Below are positions 57,575-64,000 of a DNA stretch of 64,000 bases, in pieces (position 1 is the first letter of the stretch; every line of letters starts with the position of its first letter). This DNA is from Theileria orientalis strain Shintoku (taxonomy: Eukaryota > Apicomplexa > Aconoidasida > Piroplasmida > Theileriidae): NCBI RefSeq assembly GCF_000740895.1, contig NC_025260.1, positions 2,088,001 through 2,152,000 of the forward strand. The letters run 5' to 3'. A program made the position numbers and the translations under genes. The notes under the pieces were generated by a model. It saw only the letters and a program-made list of their open reading frames with translations, did no database searches and had not been told where the DNA came from.

Positions 57575-59416
57575 ATGCTAAGAAAATTCATAAACAATAG
57601 TAGATTAACACGAGGATTTAATCCGATATATCGCAACACTTACCAAAACAGCCATTTTGACAATGGAGTCACAAGGCACTTTACATCGGAATCGTTTATG
57701 CAAACAGTAATAAACCAGGTGAAAAAGGATTTGGAGAAGGATAAGAGTCTGCAGGAGGCAATGGAAAAGTTAGAAAGCGAATCGAACCTCTCGGAAAAAA
57801 TATCGAAGCTGTCAAGCTACATCGATAAGACGAAGGACTTCAGCAGAAACTGTATGACGAAGATATCGGAGACGAAAGAAAACTCCGCGGTGATAAAAAA
57901 GTGCATAGACTCAGGTAGTTGGTATATTGCATAACGAATATTTAGCCAAAAACATAGCAATTGGATTCGATAAGATATCAAACTACCTGTACGACGAAAA
58001 GGGGCACGCAAAGAGAATAAAGAGTAAGATGAACCTGAAAAGTAAAGCAAAAGCAGCGAGGTAGGATTAAGTATAGATGCACACAAACAATATGTATGAT
58101 TGTTAACATGGCGATAACAAGTGATTGTTTAGACCATCTAAGCCGGCAACAGAACACACTGCAATTGAAGGCGCGGCTAACACGGAGGAGCCTGAGGAAA
58201 ACATCGAAAACGCACTAGTGCTGGCAAAGGAGTCAGTATGGGAACGATTTGGAAGTAGAATAAGAGACATGCCCTTTCTGTCACAATTCTTCGGTAAGCC
58301 AACAGAGTAAATAGAAGAATGTTGGTGATCTTAACAGCCGTAGTAGTTAATTGCATACTTCACTTTACCAACTAAGCAACAATACTAATAAACGATTTAG
58401 AAAATCCAGTCTTCTCAAAACTATTTGGAGAGTCTAGCCTAGCAGCAGCGCTGGGAGAAATGAAGAGAATTGATTCGAGCTTCAACCTGCCGGACCTGGT
58501 GGAGCTGGTGGAACACGTAATAGCGCCGCACGTAGTAGAGTGTTACCTGAAGGGGGACCACGATGCTCTCAAACTAGTATCATCAAATACACAAACTAGC
58601 ACTAGTTACTATTTATTAGTTAATTATTAGTAGTTAGTTACATAAGTATTATTACCCAATTGCTATGGCGACGACTAACCAATTATCAACTAATTACCCT
58701 TTAGCACTGTGGAGAGACCGCCTTTAACATTCTAAACACATCAATCAAAGAACGCAAATCACAAAAATTGGAGCTAGATCCTTCAATTTTAATACTGAAG
58801 GACGTGGAGTTGAAGGGTACGAACTGTAGTTAAATGTATTAGGAAAGGATGTTCTTAAATCACGAAGTAGTTATTAGTTATTAATTATTAAACATTAGTT
58901 AATTATCAATGATTAGGAGGGATGAAAATGAAGGAAGGGGAACCATGGCTAATATTTAATTTTACAACTCAGCAGATCAACTGCCTGAGGAACAGTAAGG
59001 GCAAAGTGTGTGCAGGTACGATGTCATTATTGACTGTAAATATATGACTGCGTTTAGGTAGAATCGACGATATTAGAGAAGTGGTGTACTCAATAGCAAT
59101 ATCAAAGCATCCCAACCCTCTCGACACACTGGAGTATCCGTACCTGGTAGGAGCAACTACTTGAAGCCAGATACAAATATCAGAAGCATCCATATGCACA
59201 GTGTTACTACCATATTCATAGACATATCACACACCTTTACACATATTGTTACCACTAGAAACGTGATCGTCACACACATTTTTATAAATAGCTTAACCAC
59301 TAGATAAGTACCCACGTTACTAATGAACACTTGTATGCTAAATGTATGAGTACATTATAAAAATATTAAAATAGGTCAATGAGATCGCCATCATTAGCAA
59401 CAGACCATGTTGGTAA
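57575..59416 (+). CDS. TIM44: Mitochondrial import subunit Tim44
   Basis: About eight exons beginning 57575-57914, the second at 57946, and the last coding the C-terminus VNEIAIISNRPCW. The N-terminus MLRKFINNSRLTRGFNPIYR is a strong mitochondrial presequence. The C-terminal Tim44 domain is recognisable: NPVFSKLFGESSLAAALGEM, LVELVEHVIAPHVVECYLKG and EPWLIFNFTTQQINCLRNSKGK. Tim44 recruits mitochondrial Hsp70 to the TIM23 channel. The start ATG follows in-frame stops. Its stop is only 6 nt from the Tim17 stop on the opposite strand. Confidence 0.92.
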
Positions 59417-59422
59417 AAGTGA

Positions 59423-60064
59423 CTACGTGGGACTGGGATTGGGAGTAAAATTCACGTCCCGATTCCTGTAAAAATTAATGTATTACACACGAGTAAATAA
59501 AAGTACATAGGCATGTGTGTGGTCAGCAGTACTCACTTTAGCTGGCGTTCATAGTCCATTTGACGCTGAAAATGTTGCCTGGGAGTCACGGCAATCCTCT
59601 TATTTACAACAATTGAAACAGTCTCTATAATACCTAAAAAAATGTATTAAAGTGACACAAAGAAGGTTACAATAAGGGGTAACTGGAGACATACTGAGCA
59701 GAAGGCCGCCAATAAAGGCGTTCCGGGAAGCGTGCTTTAAACCACCCCTCAAAGCAAGAACACCGCCAGTAGTAAAGCCGCTAAAAATGGCGTTCCAGTG
59801 GTCCTCCTTCTTACGAAGAGCCTGGAACGTACAGTCAAAAGTGGAAAAGGTGCCACCCCAAACGGCAAAATTCCCGCCAAGAACAGGAGATTTCATGCTC
59901 GCAGTGTACAAGGCGTTCTTTAAAATTAAACCCTTGGGTGAATTTTTAGCACCAGCGATAAAATGCCAAAGGAATCCGCCGACGGAACCCATACCGAAGG
60001 CTCCACCCATGTCCTCAACAATCCTATCAGGACAGGGCTGCCTAGATATATCACGACCCTGCAT
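59423..60064 (-). CDS. TIM17: Mitochondrial import subunit Tim17
   Basis: Three exons, 60064-59695, 59633-59537 and 59465-59423, give 169 residues. Family marks are CPDRIVEDMGGAFGMGSVGG, the four hydrophobic glycine-rich helices, and GGTFSTFDCTFQALRKKEDH followed by WNAIFSGFTTGGVLALRGGL, the typical Tim17 motifs. A short second block ERQLKNRDVNFTPNPSPT forms the tail. Tim17 forms the core of the TIM23 presequence translocase. It converges tail to tail with Tim44, its functional partner. Confidence 0.95.
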
Positions 60065-60530
60065 ATTAAACTACAAATACAAAGGAGATGGAATAAAGAA
60101 AATCAAAAACCACAGAATACAAAACAGGGCGAGTCTGTAAAATGTTTAGGAGTACTTAGGAATAATTAAGATTCTCTTAAGGCAAAGCGAAGAACGATAA
60201 AACAAACTGTAACAAATACATCAATATAAATATATAAATAAAATAACTTGCTCAAAAAATTATATGTATAATATTGTGGGACTGTCGCCTCAACACAAGC
60301 TCCCAACCACGCAGTAATTACACATATTTTAGTTATATGATTGTAAAATAGATTTAATCCTAAGCATATTTGTACATTATCTGCTCTTTACCTGGTAGTT
60401 TATTTTCAAACCATTTGTGCAATAGGATTGAAAGTTTCGAAAACAATACGGAAATATAATAAATTTTAAAACACTGAAACACAATTTCGTTTATAGACAC
60501 AAATGAACATTAATCTAATTTTGAAATATT
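60065..60530. other. Divergent spacer between Tim17 and MMS19
   Basis: AT-rich; no gene supported. Confidence 0.5.
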
Positions 60531-63500
60531 ATGTCAGATCGCACTAGTACCCTGGAGGAGGTCACAAAACAGTACCTCTTTACACATGATTTATATAAAC
60601 TAAATGAATACAGAAATTCGATACTTTTGTCGGTGAACATAGTAGGAGGATCACGGTTCCTCGCAATACTGGACGGAATATACGAGGAGGTACGTTTTCG
60701 AAGAATAAGAACGTTTAGGACGATGACCCGGTGGTGAAGAAGGACATAATGAAGCTCCTGTACGAAGTGATGTCGAGAACGGAAAACATGTTCGAAGCGA
60801 GAGAAGTGATCGAGTTCCTGCTGAAGTGCACGAGTCTGACGATCTGTTTTCACCTGTGCATCAACGCAACGAAGGCGCTGCTGGAAAGGCACTTAGAAAA
60901 CGCAGAAGACAAGGACTACAGAAGCCTGGAAAGGCTGTACAGAACGCTGGCAGAAAAGAAGATATCGCAGTACCCGCAACAGTGCAGAATGGACTTTTTG
61001 AAAATATCACTCCAAATGGTTGAACTGACGATCAAGAGGAAGGTGGCAGAGCTGGACATAGAGCTGGTGTGCGACTCAATAAGCGACGAGAAGGACCCGA
61101 GGAACCTGCTGACGATGTTCGAGCTTTTGGAGAAGCTGGCGGCGAGAGTGGCGAGAAGAACAAAGGAGTTTGAGTGCATAGCGAAGACATACGCAGTGTA
61201 CTTCCCAATACAGTTCGTACCGCCGAAGAAGGATAAAATATGCATAAGGCCGCTGGAGCTGAAGAAGAGGCTTTTGAGCTGCTTCAAAGCGAACAAGAGG
61301 CTGGCAGAGTACTCAATGGAGCTGCTGTTGGACTCGCTCTACTCGGATCTCACAGTGGACGATAACCAGTCGGTGCTGACGGACACTCTATACTTTCTTA
61401 AAAACTGTAAGCCAGTGTACGGAACAACATTTGAAAAGTACACTAAAAATTTCTTACAAGTAGTTAAGATGGAGTTGCTAGGAACACCAGTAGTAGAAAG
61501 CGGCCTCGAAAAGCTGAACATAAGAGTGGAGGAGCCTAAAAGTCGAGAAGGAGAAGAGGAAGAAGGAGAAGGGGAAGGAGAGGCAGCATGGGCGACACCT
61601 GAGCACACGGAAGAAGAGAGCATAATAGTTGGCATGGAGGACGAAGGGGCAGTAACAGGAGTAGCCAACATAATAAAAGTATACAGAGGAATTGGAAACA
61701 GAGAAGAAGAAGGAGAAACAAGTTCAGTAGAAAGCAGAAGAGAAATGAGAGAAGTAGAAGGAAGAGGAGAAACAGAGAGGAAAGAAGAAAACACGCTAGT
61801 TATGGAAGAAGATCTGGGAAGGTTGGACGTGGCACAGATCAATAAAATAGGAAAAGCATACTATAAGGGGTCGAGAGACCTTGATGAAAAAGTATGGGTC
61901 TTTGGAGAGATTATGAGGCTGTTTATTAACTCACTGGATAAGGTGGAGGAAAGAGAAGTGACGGAGTTGTTGGATGGAATAAGGAAGACGATGCATCTTA
62001 ACTACTCGCTGGCATACATGGTGGAAGTGCTGAGTGAAAACAGTCAACTGCACAATCAAATCATAGAAAGGATAGTGCTGCCACTGATAAAGGAAGTGTA
62101 CGGACTGTATGATCATTCATTGCGGAACGAAGGAAACGAAGGAGAAGATTGGCACCAAGTTGATCATGGACGCCGCGCAAGAAGGTCAAGCGACGAAGAT
62201 AAGGTGGCAGAAGAAGAGTGGAAAAAAATAGACTTTAACAGAAAGGGGGAAATGTGTAACATACATACAATAATAAGTAAGTGCATCATGCCAAAGATAC
62301 TCATCAATTTTAAAAATGATAAAATAAGTGAAAAATTGTTGGTATTTTTGCTAAAAATAGATAGAAATAAAAACGGGTTCTTTAAATATAACAGGGAGGG
62401 AGTGAGTAATTATTTGAAACTGCTACTGCTGTCAGCAAGCATAGTGAGGGGAAGGGTGATATATGAAATCATAGAAAGGATGATAGGGAAGCTGTTTGTA
62501 GTGGATGCTGTGGTAGCAAAAGCGAGCCTCAGCAGCAGTGGAAGCATTCCCACGGCATATAACGGGAGAACGACAAGTCGCAGCATTGATCTGGCGAGTG
62601 GTAACCGCCCTTTTAGCTATACTGCGAAAAATGCCGGAAACACCTACGCGCCCTTTAATGTGAGAGCGACGAGTCTCAGTTTTGAGAGAGGGCCTGGTAG
62701 CAGTCAAGTGCAGTACAGCGGAAGATCCAACAGCAATAGTGGCGAAAGCATCAACAGTAGCAGGCCATTTACATATAGCGCAAGAGCCACTGCCACTGCC
62801 ACTGCTAGTGAAAGAGCCGCTAACAGTCACATACCGTATGCCGTAAGAACTGCAGGCAACGGCTACATATATTCAAACACAAACACAAGTCGCAGCATGG
62901 ATAGCAGCAACAGCGACGCCACGTCGGCAGAGGTGACAAGTGCAAGGATAGTGGTCAAGTGGGAACAGACGGAGGCATACTGGACGGAAGTGGCGCTGAA
63001 CCTGAAAGTGCTGACGTCAATATACAAGAGCCACAAAGGAATGTGCTATCCAATAGTGAAGGTGCTAAACGCAATGGTGCCGGCGAACGTGAGAGTGAAG
63101 GGAAGTAACTTCATGCTGACGAGAAATGTGAAAATGAGCACGAAGAGTAACCTGCTGGTGTCGTCACAAATGGCAGAGCTGCTGGGAATAACACTGAGTA
63201 AGTGGAGAGGGCCGAAGGAAAACGAGGACATGGATAGACTGGTGAGGAACATAATACAAGTAGTGTACAGCGGCCTGGAAGAAATGATAAGAGTGATGAA
63301 CAGAAAGTACGTGTCAGTGCACAGCAGCATGGATACGTACAGGGCGAATAGAGTGGGCCTAAAGTACCCGGCGTGGACTAGAAAGGGATCGACTTACGAA
63401 AGTGACGGCGTAAGTAGTGGCAAACTCAGCGAAAGCGGTGGTGAGCTCAGTAGAAGTAGCAGTGAGAGTAGCCTAGCAGTGAGTGGCAGCGGTATAAGTG

Positions 63501-64000
63501 ATAGTAACATCTCGGATGGGCTGATAAGTGGCGACATCAGCTCTAGCAACAGCGCCAGTAACAGCGCCAGTAACAGTAGCAGCAACAGCATTAGCAACAG
63601 TAGCAGCAGATTGGATGCCGCGGTTGCAGGCGACGGAAACATACTGGCGGCAGACTACAAGAGAGTGGAGGGCGCAGCGAACGGGGGCGAAGGAGGGCGT
63701 CAGAGTGGCCCAAGCGTCGCACTGAAAAGAACAGACAGCAGCCCCAAAAGCATCAACAGCGTAAGCATGGGAGTGTTGCACTCACAGAGCCCCCTGGAAA
63801 GCTTCAGAGAGTACACGGACAGGAAGGACAAGAAAAACAGATTTGGCTTCCTGGGATACGTGTTCAGAGGGCTGAAGGAAAGAGTGGGAACCATAGACAT
63901 AAGTGACAGCGAGGAAAAGGAAGAAAGGAATTACACTAACGCAATGAGACTTATATACGCGAACATGCTCATTGATGTCCTGGAATCGGCATGTAAAACT
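60531..64000 (+). CDS. MMS19: MMS19-like protein (cut by the window edge)
   Basis: Two exons, 60531-60689 and 60719 to the right edge, joined by a 29-nt intron, give 1147 residues with no stop, so the C-terminus lies outside. The diagnostic N-terminal MMS19 block is present at about residue 214: YFPIQFVPPKKDKICIRPLE then FKANKRLAEYSMELLLDSLYS (family YFPIdFtPP-L-l-s-p-F-LLLeKL), followed by LTDTLYFLKNCKPVYG. MMS19 is a HEAT-repeat adaptor of the cytosolic iron-sulfur assembly targeting complex, loading Fe-S clusters on DNA polymerases and helicases, including XPD. Large low-complexity insertions occur: a Glu-rich one (~360-440) and Ser/Asn-rich ones at 62.5-62.9 kb and 63.4-63.8 kb. Coding strand is strongly purine-rich. 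Confidence 0.85.

Overview
The window reads as a compact nuclear chromosome segment from a piroplasm (apicomplexan), most probably a Theileria of the orientalis type. The reasons are gene density (about 30 protein genes in 64 kb on both strands), very short GT-AG introns (many of 29-45 nt), AT-rich spacers between genes of moderate GC content, Ser/Asn-rich or Lys/Glu-rich insertions in otherwise conserved proteins, and a conserved eukaryotic housekeeping set. The species assignment is inference; no rRNA or species-specific antigen was available to fix it.

Layout. 0.3-7 kb: SCY1-like pseudokinase (+), actin-depolymerising factor (-), a U3 snoRNA gene (-), prefoldin subunit 3 (-), a p25-alpha protein (+) and mitochondrial ATP synthase OSCP (-). 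7.9-14.2 kb: a large SANT-domain protein, a small unknown protein and a probable RNA polymerase I subunit A49 (all +). 14.5-22.9 kb: TRAPPC8/Trs85-like protein and ER HSP90 (GRP94) (both -). 23.3-31.3 kb: an unknown protein with an acylation-type N-terminus, a ten-exon unknown protein and an ISWI remodeller (+). 31.5-35.8 kb: an SRR1-like protein (+) and CDC48/p97 (-). 37-43.9 kb: an F-box-like protein, a secreted coiled-coil protein with a GPI-type tail, LSm1 and an atypical bromodomain-like protein (+). 44.2-52.6 kb: choline/ethanolamine kinase, a NEK-type kinase, an unknown protein and poly(A)-binding protein (-). 53.3-60 kb: RRS1 and GrpE (+), a secretory or apicoplast candidate (-), SmD1 and Tim44 (+), and Tim17 (-). 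60.5 kb to the right edge: MMS19 (+), cut by the window end.

Nothing resembles an operon, CRISPR array, phage or transposon. Genes are individually promoted, but several functions cluster by theme: mitochondrial import and folding (GrpE, Tim44, Tim17, with Tim44 and Tim17 meeting tail to tail 6 nt apart), ribosome and RNA biology (U3, A49, RRS1, LSm1, SmD1, PABP), chromatin (SANT protein, ISWI, bromodomain-like protein), and ER or protein quality control (GRP94, CDC48). I did not find a dedicated novel multi-gene system. The most interesting signals are within genes: introns at the same phase in both Walker A motifs of CDC48, a bromodomain-like fold split by a roughly 240-residue insertion and lacking its acetyl-lysine Asn, an unreported-looking U3 locus, a SANT/UIM chromatin protein, and several intron or intergenic repeat arrays.

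Exon boundaries were worked out by hand from reading frame, GT/AG sites and family similarity, so individual splice sites may be off by a few bases.
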